DNA from: Hybos culiciformis | Lineage: Eukaryota; Arthropoda; Insecta; Diptera; Hybotidae | DNA length: 64,000 nt | Assembly: GCA_964007475.1 (NCBI GenBank) | Contig: OZ023275.1 | Location: 24,575,052-24,639,051, forward strand | Direction: 5' to 3' | Shown here: positions 38,353-50,553 of the stretch, piece after piece | Position numbering within the stretch: the stretch's first letter is position 1 | How the letters are laid out: each line of letters begins with the position of its first letter | Program-made: the position numbers and the translations under genes | Notes under the pieces: generated by a model | Databases searched by the model: none | The model's input: only the letters and a program-made list of their open reading frames with translations | Told to the model about the DNA's origin: nothing

Positions 38353-39502
38353 TATATTTTTATTCCAATTTATAATATTAATAAAAAAAATAAACTATAC
38401 TTCAGACTGAGTTAAATAGTTTTGCATTATTAAAAATCTGAAACAATTTATTCGTTCAATAATCACGGACAATATGTTTAATCTGATTTCATTATGTGTG
38501 CAATTTACCTGAAACTTTTCACACAACGATAAACTGCAATCGAAGCGCGAAAAACGTGTTGAATTTATGCTTTTACTGCTATGTAAGAAAATTTTAATGT
38601 ATTTTAAATGAATTAAGAAAATAATAAAATTAAATTATTATATATATAGAAGTTAAGCGTCCAAGCCAGCATTCAGTTGAGGTTAAACTATCATTTCTAA
38701 TAAATATTTCACTCCAGGTACCTACTATGCAAAAGTTCAGAGAGAGTTTTGACAACATATTAATACAACTGTTACAACAGAGAATAGATGCAGTAGTTCA
38801 AAAGACTACATAAAATTGTCAGTAAAAATTCCTAAAGAAAAGAAAACTTCAATTAAAATAATAAAAATAGTTAAAAAAAAATAAAATAAAATAAAAATAA
38901 AAGTTTTCATATTAAAACAAGTTATTAAAACCGTCTTGAATTCATCATAAAATATTCCAACCTTGATCTCATATGAAATTAAAAGCATTTAAATGAAAAT
39001 TATATAAATTTGCAAGAAAGAAGAGAAAAAAGAAAAACTTTCATTCATGTGCGAAAAGATTGCATAACAAAAATTTAAAGAAAAACAAAAACATCAGGTT
39101 TTATTTTTTTTTTTTAAAGTCTACACTGATTATGCTGTAATGCTTTACATTTTACAATAACAAAATGTAATATTTTTCACTGTTATATTTAATTTATTAA
39201 ATTAGCGTGACCGTCACATTATCGTGACGTCTACCAATTTTTTTTTTTTTTTATTTCTTTCACAGTTTAAACTTTTCTTTATTACATACCTACTTGTTTT
39301 GAAATCACGATATGAAATCTGAGATTTTTTTTTGTAAGCAGAGATTTTTCTTGTATTCCGTAAACTGGAAAACAGAAGAGAAGCAAGGAATTTTGGGTAA
39401 AAATTATTGAACGAACTTCTATCTAATATTTTAACATTCACCCAGTCCAAATTGGTATATAAAGTTTTCCTTCAAGTGAATGTATGTACAATGTTTAATT
39501 TA
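38353..39502. other. gene-poor spacer
   Basis: A/T-rich DNA. Nothing is recognised. Confidence 0.45.
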
Positions 39503-39692
39503 CACATTATTAGACTGCGGATTTATATGCAATTGCATATTCGTACAGGAGTAACCTAGAACAAAAAGAGAAACAGCTAAGTACGTTTGGTGTAAAAACA
39601 AATTATTTCAAACGTATTTATATCTGCATATTCGCATATATTGCATATTTTTGCATATTTGCATATTTTGCATATCAACGTATATTTTATTA

Positions 39693-40037
39693 TCGTCCAT
39701 GAAACAGGAATATGTCCTATCACGAAATTTTGTCACTTTTGAGGTAATGATGCATTATTATGTACTTTTTGATGACGCATCGTTCAGTCGTACTCAGAAA
39801 AATTAGAAAAAATCCATTATATGCTTTTTTAGCACAATTAAAAAATGTACTATCAATTTGACATACATTTTTGTAAGGGAAAAAGTACTATGTACCTCCA
39901 ATTACTTCTGAACAAAGTGTCCGCTTGCGCGCCAAAATTACATTTGGTTTTTTTAGGATATATTCTGAACAAAGTGTGCGCTTGGTCGCCAAAATTACAT
40001 TTGGTTTTTTTAGGATATATTCCTGTTTCATGGACGA
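39693..40037. mobile_element. small nested inverted-repeat element with TA flanks
   Basis: Terminal inverted repeats of about 24 bp, starting TCGTCCATGAAACAGGAATA, enclose 345 bp and are flanked by TA on both sides. This fits a Tc1/mariner-like MITE. It contains a 57-bp tandem duplication. It interrupts the larger hAT element. Confidence 0.75.
39906..40019. repeat. 57-bp tandem duplication
   Basis: Two units starting TTCTGAACAAAGTGT at 39,906 and 39,963 differ at only a few bases. The plus-strand open frame across them simply repeats the same short peptide and is not evidence of a gene. Confidence 0.85.
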
Positions 40038-40120
40038 TATCTTGTTTTCTATCTTGTGAAGTTAAGAAATAATGTACTATTGTTTCATTAGTAGTAATAA
40101 ATACTATAATAGAGTACGGC

Positions 40121-40577
40121 CAGCGGCGGACTGGCAGTCGGGCATACTTGGCAAATGCCCGGTGGACCCACAGTTTTTTTTAATATTATATATTCTTTAC
40201 AAGCTTACGAAACTAGAATTAAAAGTAATATTTTAATAATTTAATTATCCAAGAAATTAAACAATTACTTCTTTAAATTATTGGGGCCGATTTCATAAAA
40301 TTTATTTCTTTAAATAAGGGTTTGTTTGCTTTTTAATTAGCAAAATCGAGTATTATCTATCTGTCTTGAATATTTGCGCCGTATTTAAAAAAAAAAAAAG
40401 TGAATTATTTTTAATTATTATTTTTATATGTAAAGTAAAATTATTTGAATTGTTTTTTTTTTGGAATTTTATTATTTACTGTTTTTGGGCATTTTTTCAT
40501 TCAAAAATTTTTCTCTTCTCGCTAGCTTATTTCCTTTTGAAATACCCGGGCCGAATTTTTGTGCCAGTCCGCCGCTG
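40121..40577. mobile_element. nested hAT MITE (CAGCGGCGGACTGGCA)
   Basis: Perfect 16-bp terminal inverted repeats CAGCGGCGGACTGGCA. Flanks are AGTACGGC (40,113-40,120) and ATTACGGC (40,578-40,585), an 8-bp duplication with one change. No coding content. It is inserted in the larger hAT at 39,511-41,336. Confidence 0.9.
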
Positions 40578-41344
40578 ATTACGGCATATTACTTCCAACC
40601 GAATTTTAAAACACACTATCAAAAATAATGCGCGAAATCGACGATAAAAAAGGGATTCGCTGAAAAAAATTTACTAAAATTTGCATTGATTTGTTTTTTA
40701 AATTTTGAAGTCTGGTTTTGAAAAGTTGTTGTTGTTGCTTGTAGTAGTCAATATTTCGTCGAAAAGGTAACAATTTTTGATGTGTTCTGACGATATTTTT
40801 TATTAAATTTGTGAAAAGTTTTGTGAAAATGTTAAATGTAACTTAGAAAAATTTCTAGTTCTTTTGTCGTGAAAGTTACCAAATAATGTTCTTTCAGTTA
40901 CCAAAAAATTAATCATAAAATTTACAAAATTGTTTTTTAATGTTTTTGAATCGGTCTTATTTGTTAGAAACTAAAACGTTTTTGGAAACGGTATTACTTT
41001 AAAGGAATTGTTTTAGCAGCATCAATTTGAATCGATTTGAATTATAATTGAATATTTTTATCAATTGAATAACTAATTATAGTGCGAAATAATAATTTTT
41101 TTTTCAATAATTGTTTTTTTCTCTAATGAAATTTTCTGCATATTTTGCATGTGTTTGCATATATTTGCATATTTTGTGCATATTTGCTGCATATGCACTT
41201 GCATAAATTTTGCATAAAAAATGCATATTTCGATATGTTAACGAAAATCTCTTTTACTATTTATTAGAAGACGATATTGAAAGTATATTCCTTTTTTAAC
41301 CTGAAAACAAAAAATTGCATATAAATCCGCAGTCTACACATTAT

Positions 41345-44187
41345 AAACCAAATACGAATTCTTTGAGCTTTGTTTTCATTGAATTATAATTTTATTTCAT
41401 TATTTTTGCATATTATGTTTAAATTTACAAAAAAAATTATGAAGTTAATATTACAAAATGAACAGATATTATTTGTTTTCATTGCACCTGAGAATTTTTG
41501 AAGTTCATGTAGGAAGTTTTTATCGCCTAAGAAAATAACTTAAGTATTGTTATCTGATCTTTAATCTTGTCAAGAAATACTTATTTTTAAAAATTTATTG
41601 GAATAATAATTAAAACTTACAATGTTGAGTTAATGATTGGAATTTGGACATCTTAATAAAAACCTATACAGAATAATAATTCTTCATAGAATTTCTCAAA
41701 CTTAAACGAGAAATAGCATAATATGTTAAACTCGTTACTATTAATTAATTAATTTATTTCTTAAACTCACAAAAATAAGAACTAATTTGTTTCCTTAGCA
41801 AATATGAGAAATTAACAAAATTTCGAAATGAGTTTAAATATATAAAAAAAAACCCAGGTAATTTTTTGTTAACTAAATTTGATCGGACCGTAAATATATC
41901 CCAGATAAACCTCTCATTTCTGTCTAAGTTGATACCTGTTTGTGTGCAATAAAGAGTAAGTAACTTAGACTCAGATATTATCATTATAAAATAGATTTTA
42001 TTATATTTCAAATTTTTTTTTAATAAAATATTTACTTAAACACGTTTACGAGATTTTGTAACAATAAAAGAATTTTTAGTCTTCCAATATCCTACATTTA
42101 ATGAAAAAAATATTACTTTAAAATCAATCTAACAATTACAAAATTTAATGTTTTTTAAAAGCAATCAATAAAATACAATTTAAAAATTTATATTCACACC
42201 AACTGAAATTTCATAATAATTTCCATCAAGAACCTCAAAACTAAAAAGTTTCTGAAATTTTAAAGTGGCTTAAGTGTAAAAAAAAAAAAAAAATTAATTA
42301 AGTCTACCGAGGCATTGTTCTTATGAAATTATATGGTTGTTATTTATTTCAATGATCTTTCAAAAGATATAGTTGAAAAACTAGTCAAATCATAAATTAA
42401 ATTATTTCTTTTTGACATGTTGAACTATAAATCTAGACATAATAAATTACACAAGAAAATGTGCCACAAAGTGTTTATTCAAGCATAAAAATTAAAGAAA
42501 ACTCAAAATTAACTTATATCTGACTTGAATTTAAAAAAAAAAAATTCTTGAAAAAAAATATTTTCGTACATAAAAATAAAATAAATTTTACTTCCGAAAC
42601 AAATTTTATAGTCAAAAAATAAACAATATCTATATTTTTGTTGCACGAAAAATGCGAATTTTAATTTTCGCTCCGTAAATTTTGTTATACCTTCTGCGGT
42701 TCGGTATTGGAATAAGACATAACCAAATTAATTGAATTATGCATTGCTGGATATATTTTTATGCTTTTATGCTGTTAACTAATTTTTATGATGTACATAC
42801 TTAATATGTACCTATAACATATAAGCAATAAAATTTTTTAGAAACCATTGCAACAAAAAGATTTCTTAAAATTTTAATTAAGCTATAATGATTTCGGACA
42901 CATTAGTTTAGACTGATAGCAATCAAATATTTAAAAAATAAGGTCCTTGAACACTAGAAATATACATAAGTCTAGTTAGTTTATTATATATAAATTGTAA
43001 ACAAAGTTGTTTACTTAATAAAGCACAATAATTTTAGTTCCCACATGGCCAATTCATTTATGGCACAGCTGTAAAAAATATTTTTAGAACATAATATTTA
43101 TTTATAAATAAATCGCAATTTTTTTTTTCTGGTTTTCCTTTCTGTTTCGTATCTTTCCAGATAAAAATTTTTTATTATAAACAATGTTATATGTTATTAT
43201 TTACAAATTAAATGAGATTTTTCTGTTGTTTTTAAATTGTATTTCTTTGTTTAAATTATATACGAAACATAAAAATGTGTATACATATTTTCAAATTTTT
43301 AATACAGTTATGGTAAAATATCTTTAAATAACAAATAAAAACTAACATAAATCTACAGTTGAAATTCAGTTCTACTCATTCTATAAAAAAAACATTGAAA
43401 TTGAATTATTACAGTCCAGAAAGAATTAAACAGACAATGAGACGATAATATGTTTTAAATATTCTAAAGTTGGAAAACATTTTTTATTCCAGTTTTTGGA
43501 ATCAATATTTCAGTTTGGGGAATCAATAGACTTATTTCTAAATACATAACAACTCATAACTTTTATTAATCATAATAATTAAAATAAATAGAGAAAAATT
43601 TTAATAGAGAAAAAGATGTGTGCAGTAGGTTGGTGCCGGTGGTATGTTTATTATTTATGTTATTATTATTGTGCTCTACTGTATACTAATAAATTTTATT
43701 TATGTTTTCTTTAATTATTATTATTTATTTCATGAACTCTTATGTTTTGAAGTAAATATTATATTAGTAATTATTATTATTATTATTATTTACGTACATA
43801 ACAATGTTTTTATATTAGCCAAACCAAAATATAAGTTAGAAATAATTATGCAAATAAACAGGTTTTTTTTACTTTAACATGTTAAACAATAGCATTTTTT
43901 TAATTTATTTCATTTTTTTATTTTCTTGTAATTAAATTTTATTAGATTTTCATGCGAAACTTATCAACTGAAGCTGTAAATAATGTTTATGTGATTTTTA
44001 GTGGAATAGGTTGAGGTTATTGAATAATTCGCTCATCATAATTTATTTTTTGTTTATTTGTATAAAAATATTTTTTAAGCTGTAACTGCTAAAAAGTTAT
44101 TTCGTTTATTATGTAGAAAATCAATAACGGATAAGGAAAACAATAAAAAAACATTCTAATCTTATAATTATAAAATTTTCAATCATA
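41345..44187. other. gene-poor region
   Basis: No gene is recognised. ATT-rich microsatellite-like sequence occurs near 43,645-43,795. Confidence 0.45.
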
Positions 44188-44191
44188 TTAA

Positions 44192-44734
44192 GAGCCCTCC
44201 ATGTGAAATTCTGTTTTCTATTTCTGTTTTCTATTTTTGCAGTTTTTTGTTGTTTTATTTTACAGAAAATAAACGGCCGTGAAAAATGCGACAAAAATTG
44301 TACGAAAAACAACTCTACCAGAAAATCACAAAACTATATTTGAATTTTATTTCTGTGCAGAAACTGTTATTTATCAAAAAAAATAAAAAAATTCTTAGAA
44401 ATAAATGAAATTAATTAAAAATTGTTTAGGAAATTAAAGAAATTCAAAATTTCACGTCACCAGCCCTGGAGAGTGGTATTTTAGCTTTATTTCTGCGTTT
44501 GAGATTTTTTATTATCTTTTTCCTTTACTTCAGAATCCAAGCAAATATGTTCAAGTTTTTTAAAGGCTCATTTGGGCCAAAAAACTCAAAATTTAAAAAA
44601 TCCGCCTCACCTACCCTGGAGCCAGTTATAAACTCTCTAACATATCAAAAAATCACTTTAGTCTAGATTGTAGTAACCCTACAATCAAATCCAAACTAAG
44701 ACCAATTTTTTGCAATTTTTCACATTGAGGGCTC
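44192..44734. mobile_element. GAGCCCTC MITE, copy 1
   Basis: Ends are inverted repeats GAGCCCTCCATGTGAAA and (right end, reverse complement) GAGCCCTCAATGTGAAA, flanked by TTAA on both sides. The same sequence occurs at 45,717 and 55,463. TTAA flanks suggest a piggyBac-like mode of insertion; a 3-bp TTA/TAA duplication cannot be excluded. Non-coding. Confidence 0.85.
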
Positions 44735-45381
44735 TTAAACGGTCAAATGTATAACCCATAATAAATAACTACAATTACATTCAACATTATTTCATCTTCT
44801 TCATTGAATACTATGTACCTTGAAAAATATTTGAACAAAAAATTTATCTACTAAAAAAAAAATGCCTCAAACATGGGAATGTATACAGGAGATTATTATA
44901 TATTTTGATTCTACAATCGTTTCGATAATGAATGATGAATGGAACCACCAACTTAATCTTTAAACATTATATTATGGTTTATTTTATGAACAGAATTAGA
45001 GATCCAAACGAATAAGACTTTATTTCTCATCTGAATGTGGTTTTATTTCGTTAGGATTAATAGAATTGGAATATCGCACAAAATAAGTAATTCAATTCAA
45101 TTCAATCATTTATCAACGATACTATTGTGAAGAAAATTAACTTAGCTTTTCTCCTCGTTTTCATCGTCTAGCGCAGCTCTTATCAGTGTAATCATTTTCT
45201 TCACTATAGCTATGCTAATATCGTAGCGCTTATTGTTTTTTGTAGCTCCAACATTATTTAAATCGGTAAAATATTAGAATATTATAATAACTAAAAAAAC
45301 ACATTTCATTTATCTTAAAATATATATAATACCTTACATAAATTGACAAAATTAAAATGAACATAAAATATTTTTTTATCT

Positions 45382-47314
45382 TCATATCTTCTCTTCATTC
45401 TCTTGTTGCAGGTTTTTGTTTTGTTTCCATAAAGAAAATACACAGATCCAAATATATATATTTAAATCTTAAGAAATGAAATGAAATCATTAAAATATAT
45501 ATTGTATTTACTAAAATATAATTGAATATATTTAGATGCTTTTTATTGAAGTTGATTTTGTCATGGTGTCACGCAAGAAACGACGATATATCATGGAGAG
45601 AGAAAGAGTACTTTTTTTTATTCAAGCAATAAATATTTAATACAATATCATTTATTTTTTTTAATTTTCCCCGTGATTAAAATTTAATTTTCCCCAACAT
45701 TATTTAGTAGCTTTAAGAGCCCTCCACTTGAAATTCTGTTTTCTATTTCTGTTTTCTATTTTTGCAGTTTTTTTTGTTTTATTTTACAGAAAATAAACGG
45801 CCGTGAAAAATGCGACAAAAATTGTACGAAAAACACCTCTACCAGAAAATCACAAAACTATATTTGAATTTGATTTCTGTGCAGAAACTGTAATTTATCA
45901 AAAAAATTAAAAATTTCTTAGAAATAAATGAAATTAATTAAAAATTGTTTAGGAAATTAAAGAAATTCAAAATTTCACGTCACCAGCCCTGGAGAGTGGT
46001 ATTTTAGCTTTATTTCTGCGTTTGAGATTTTTTTATTATCTTTTTCCTTTACTTCAGAAACCAAGCAAATATGTTCAAGTTTTTTAAAGGCTCATTTGGG
46101 CCAAAAAACTCAAAATATAAAAAATCCGACTCACCTACCCTGGAGCCAGTTATATACTCTCTAATATATCAAAAAATCACTTCAGTCTAGATTGTAGTAA
46201 CCCTACAATCAAAGTCAAACTAATACCAATTTTTTGCAATTTTTCACAATGAGGGCTCTCAATCGAATGAAAAATGAAATCAATATCAATCCGGCGGCGG
46301 ACTGTTTAATAAAAATTAACCAATTGTTATCAGAGATATTTGGTTAATTAATTTCAAATTTATACTTCAATTGATAAAACATAATAAATGAATTTAAAAA
46401 TTTCATTAATAATGAAATCTGATTTTCTGTGATGTGGAAATAACACGTTTTTAATATATTTATTTATCCGTCTTAAGCCTTCATTAAGACGGACGTCCAT
46501 CTCATACAAAATTAACACACACGATGAATTGAGTTTACTGTAGTCTTATTGACCTGTATATTTTGTTAGAAAATTTTAAATAAAAAAAGCCACTTAAATG
46601 AATATGCTTACCAAGATCTAAGAAACATATAAGAATACCAATGTTCAGGCTCACTCTGATATAGCTGAATAAAATACTTCTATGCTCGTATGCGAAAAAG
46701 AGTATATATTTAAAAAAAAAATCGATGGGCAAATACACCAACCAGGCCATAATAAGAATGTTTTTGGACTGAAACAAAAATTATATTAGAAAGTAATGCA
46801 AAAATGTTTGTAAAATTTATGCAATATGATAATTATGTTCACAAAATTATATATATATCGGCCGTAATGTAGTATTTTCATAATAACGGTTGATGTGCTC
46901 ACGGTTCATGGTTTTTCGCGTATAACAGCGCCACTTGGAGGTTTCAAACCTGATCTAAAACCTAAGTGCGGCCCTTAATAATATATGTTTGAAATTTAGA
47001 AACATTTAATCAAATGGGTTTCTTTACAAGGGACACATATATATCTTAATCATCAATTTTATAAATGTATATTAAGATGTAATTGTACATTTTGAAATAT
47101 AAATGAATCATACCATCACCGCTCCAATCAATAAGAATTTCCAAAAAATAAGTACTATTACCACTTGAACCAAATATATTATATCAAATGGAGTATTATC
47201 ATCAATTTTTATTGAATTGCAAATTATATCTATAAAATAAAAAATAATATAAATGGTTGCGACATATATAGCGCCTCGTCTTAGTTCAATAGTACAGCAA
47301 CACTTTTTCAACAT
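45382..47314 (-). CDS. small four-transmembrane protein, copy A (147 aa, three exons)
   Basis: Coding exons 47,114-47,314; 46,612-46,768; 45,382-45,467. Introns are GT-AG (donors GTATGA and GTAAGC) with consistent phase, giving 147 residues and a TGA stop. The product starts MLKKCCCTIELRRG: the Cys cluster before the first hydrophobic segment is a likely palmitoylation site and resembles insect four-TM proteins of the DUF4728 type. Hydrophobic segments lie at about 14-31, 44-66, 71-94 and 99-128; the tail is NKNLQQENEEKI. The start is the first ATG in a frame that is open upstream but bounded by a stop. The last exon was found by phase and hydrophobic fit and is the least certain. A MITE sits in the second intron. 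No function can be assigned. Confidence 0.75.
45717..46258. mobile_element. GAGCCCTC MITE, copy 2 (intronic)
   Basis: Same element as at 44,192, a few percent diverged, inside intron 2 of the four-TM gene copy A. Left flank TTAA, right flank TCAA (one change). Its counterpart in the second tandem unit is at 55,463. Confidence 0.85.
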
Positions 47315-48369
47315 TTTCCGAGATTTGTATTTGCAGTGAAACGGAATTAGGAAATAAATATTATTTAAAAAATTATGATTCTGATAAAGATTTAATTTTG
47401 AATTTTTTTTTATGAATTTGTTGTTGTTTTCAATTTGAAGTAATAACGTTACAAACAAAGGCACAGTACGTTAAAAAAAAGTAATGATATAGAAATTAGT
47501 GTTTACACATCATACTATATAAAAAGATCCAGTTTCCTGTATTTTTGTAGTAGTTTTTTGGGCACGTCGCGTCGGTTTCAAAATAAATGATAAGAACAGA
47601 GTTCCTACAAAATGAAAATGTGTTGTTATGAATAAATAATTTATGAATTATATTATTGTGTATAACTACAAACTTTAATTGTGAGAAAAAACTATTCCTA
47701 ACTATAATTTTGAATTTTTATTTCTAATTTACTGAAAACAAAACGATTGAAAATTTATTAACCTTGACTTTTAAACTTCTACACAGACCGACTGACATCA
47801 TAATTTCCTCAAACAGAAAAAATTATTATTGTTATTAAAATAATAATCAGATGAGTGAAAAACTCTTTATAACTAATTCTATAATAATTTTTCTTATGAA
47901 AAACTACTATTTACAAATAAAATTATAAATTTTTTTTTACACCATATAGGGTGGAGCATTTTTATTTTTTCACGCGAAAAAGTTTTAATCTGAAAGACGT
48001 GAAAAGTAAACATATATTTAACAAAGTTGAAATTCTCATATACATTCATCCAAAAATAATTTAACCAAGTTATGAGAACCAATTAGCGCAATAAAATCTT
48101 TAATTATATATTATTATTCAAATCAACAGAAAGAGGAAGAAAAAAACTTTTATTTATTAAAATTCAACGAAAAATATAATCAGGCACATTTTAAACATGA
48201 CACTATATATTTAATATTCTTCAAAGTTTAGGAAAGAACCTTTATTTATACCTAAGTACATTTAAACCTAGGCAAAAAAACAATCGCATACAGAATATAT
48301 TGGTCAATATTTCTGTCAAATAATAAATATAAATTCCAAAATTCACACTATTTTAATTCATGATACATC
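47315..48369. other. upstream region of four-TM copy A
   Basis: Contains the probable 5' UTR and promoter of the minus-strand gene. A TATA-like tract lies at 47,515-47,526 and a GC-richer patch near 47,560. No other gene is seen. The matching region of unit 2 is interrupted by an 889-bp insertion. Confidence 0.4.
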
Positions 48370-48736
48370 CTGTACATCAGTATTTCTCAAACGAAAGGCT
48401 TGCAAGGGAGCTGCGAAGCTCTTGCAAGGGGTTATAAAAATTTTACTAATTAAGATACTTTCTTGAACTATAAATACATTTTTATGCGATGATATAAATT
48501 TATGCTTAAATGAGTTTCTTACAACTAATAAAATATAAATTTCAGCTTTAATTAAAAATGAAGACAATTTTTTGCTAAATATTTTCCAAATTTAGACGAG
48601 GATCATTATCATGTCTGGGTCAGAATGCCTTTTTCACAGACATTAAAATACGATCATATTGCTTGGGCCGCTCGAGAGGAATATAAAATCAGGAATATAA
48701 AATATAAAATCAGACAATTGCCTTAAGGTAGAGTTT

Positions 48737-48892
48737 GAAGAAAAAAGTCTTTCAGAATTTTGGATAAGACAGGAAAAAGTTTCTTCTATCGCAAAAGAAG
48801 CATTGTTGGATTTAATCCCTTTTTCGACAACGTATCTATGTGAAACAGCATTTTCTTAATTATTAGTTTTAAAAAATAAACATAGATCCTGC
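48737..48892 (+). pseudogene. relic of Charlie/ZBED-type hAT transposase
   Basis: Reads KSLSEFWIRQEKVSSIAKEA, then LLDLIPFSTTYLCETAFS and a stop, then LLVLKNKHRS. The TTYLCE-x-x-FS motif and following K-x-K-x-R are characteristic of the C-terminal domain of hAT transposases related to Charlie/ZBED5. The relic is cut by the inserted hAT element. The same relic is in unit 2 at 59,373-59,528. Confidence 0.8.
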
Positions 48893-49618
48893 TAGGGATT
48901 GCATATTCTCAATTCGAAATTCGAGAATTCCGGAATTCTTTTTCATAAATATAGTTTCGAATTCCGAAAATTTCCCAGCGAATTCCGAAATTAAAATTTA
49001 TTTTTTCGTGTTCTCTCCAACTTTTAAATAGTGTTTTCGTTTCTGTACATATTAATATTCTACATTCTAATTCTATAAAAATTAAATCTGAAATGAAATT
49101 CTTTGAAGAGAACGGCGTTTGTGGCAAAATATTAGAGTCCGTCTACTCATTTTTGATTTTGATTCCGCCATCGAGCGTTGAGTCTGAGCGATCCTTCTCA
49201 AATGCGGGTAACTTTTGTACAAAAGTTCGTTCGAGATTTGGAGACGCAGCTTTAAATGATCTCTGCTTCCTCAAAGCATCTTTTAGGCAAATAAAACAAT
49301 ATTGTATATTTTTTATTATTATATGATATGCCAAATTAGAATGTTTCTGTACTAATTGAATTTGTGAACAATAATTTTATGTTTATATTTCATTTTAAAT
49401 ACTATAGTTTTAACTATTATTGTTATGTAATAATTGAATTCGGTATAATTTTACACTATGTTCCATTTTTATTTTTAAAAAAAGTATTTTTTATGCAATA
49501 AATTACAATGAATTATCTCAAATAAGTTATTTTTATTATTTGTATAGACATAAAAAAAATTAAAAATATTTCGGAATTGCCCCGATTTTTTTATTTTCGT
49601 CAAAATTTGCAATCCCTA
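48893..49618. mobile_element. nested hAT element (TAGGGATTGCA), unit 1
   Basis: Terminal inverted repeats TAGGGATTGCA with an exact 8-bp duplication GATCCTGC (48,885-48,892 and 49,619-49,626). GAATTC/TTCGAAATTCGAG-type motifs are dense near the left end. It carries the C-terminal part of a transposase on the plus strand, so it is an internally deleted copy. Confidence 0.92.
49093..49326 (+). pseudogene. hAT transposase C-terminal dimerisation domain fragment, unit 1
   Basis: An open frame of 77 codons. Residues 23-64 contain PPSSVESERSFSNAGNFCTK, then RFGDAALNDLCFLKASF, a good match to the hAT C-terminal dimerisation region (S-ERxFS-AG..., later L-x-x-L-x-FL). The DDE catalytic part and DNA-binding finger are absent, consistent with the 726-bp deleted element around it. 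In unit 2 the first ATG is changed to ATT. Confidence 0.85.
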
Positions 49619-49968
49619 GATCCTGCCTTTCAACTAATGGTTTGGAACAAAATCGTCGGATTGGAATTTTCGATAGAACAGAGCATATTGATTATTTGTG
49701 TAAAAATATTCAAGCGCATCCGTCGCATTGAATTTATTAATATGATTATTATTTTTCGTTTTAATTATTATTTTTGATTATTATATTATTATTTAAAAAT
49801 TTTTATATTTGATTTTTGTTTTAAATTCATTTTATTTTTAATAAAAATACTTTTTAAAATGAATACTAAATGATGTTTTATTTCGAATATTTTTTGGGGA
49901 GCCGCGTTATTTTTTTTTTAGTTTAGGGAGCCCCGACATGAAAAAGTTTGAGAAGCAATGCTGTACAA

Positions 49969-50553
49969 ATTTTAATTCATAAAAAAATAATTTTTATTAA
50001 ATTCACTTTCAATCAGCAGAAAAGTCTTAAAAAAATTGGGTGAAATTAGCTCGTTTTTTAGTTGATATTTTAAACACGGATTGTTATGGAGAAATATCTC
50101 ATTAGAAGTAATTTTACAACAAAGTTTTTCAATCAACAATGAAAGATAAAAATTTTAAGTATTTTGTAATTTAATGAACATAATAAATATAAAAATTTCT
50201 AATATACAGAAATGTACTGTACCTACATATCATAATTATATAAAATTTACGAAAATTCATCATACAAATTATTGTAAATAGGTCAGGATTAGAAAAGTTT
50301 AAAAATCGTTAGACCCCGATTGTTTTCAAAGATTTATATGTGATATTTATGGAACCAAAAAATATGTTCAGTGGCCGATTGCGATTGCGACCAATGTATC
50401 CTTAAAGTTAATTATCTAAAACGACTCCCAATACTTTATTTATGAGGTATTGTTCAATATTTTTTTTTTGCAGATTTTCATGGAAAATTCATCCGACGAC
50501 AAATTCAGCATAAATTCTATTCAATTTATTAAAAAAAAAATTGTCTTTTTAAA
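49969..50553. other. spacer between the hAT composite and the non-LTR element
   Basis: No gene is seen. It is near-identical in unit 2 apart from a few substitutions and a 14-bp indel (unit 2 near 61,062). Confidence 0.45.

Larger units (their letters stand above)
39511..41336. mobile_element. hAT element with GCATAT subterminal repeats, hosting nested insertions
   Basis: Perfect 24-bp terminal inverted repeats beginning TAGACTGCGGATTTATATGC, flanked by an exact 8-bp duplication CACATTAT (39,503-39,510 and 41,337-41,344). TTTGCATATTT-type motifs are repeated many times just inside both ends. No transposase relic is recognised. Two other elements lie inside it (39,693-40,037 and 40,121-40,577), so it is the oldest layer. 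Confidence 0.93.
48378..49960. mobile_element. hAT (Charlie/ZBED-like) element interrupted by another hAT, unit 1
   Basis: Left end CAGTATTTCTCAAAC; right end (reverse complement) CATTGCTTCTCAAAC. Flanks CTGTACAT and CTGTACAA form an 8-bp duplication with one change. Inside is a decayed transposase C-terminus on the plus strand. It is split by a 726-bp hAT element at 48,893-49,618. Confidence 0.82.

Noticed and set aside
39845..40072. Plus-strand open frame with a repeated peptide.
   Set aside because: The peptide repeat simply translates a 57-bp tandem duplication inside a small transposon.
45120..45260. A minus-strand open stretch ending in ENEEKS and stop, downstream of four-TM copy A, resembling an alternative last exon.
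   Set aside because: No usable acceptor gives the right phase, a stop lies directly upstream, and in unit 2 it is broken by a small deletion and a hAT insertion. The exon at 45,382-45,467 fits phase and topology better.
47315..47464. Extension of the four-TM protein by about 50 residues upstream of its ATG.
   Set aside because: The extension has no ATG (it would begin at GTG after an in-frame stop), so it is more likely 5' UTR.
47894..48082. Minus-strand 62-codon frame conserved in both tandem units.
   Set aside because: Conservation only reflects the recent duplication; there is no motif, splice context or codon signal.
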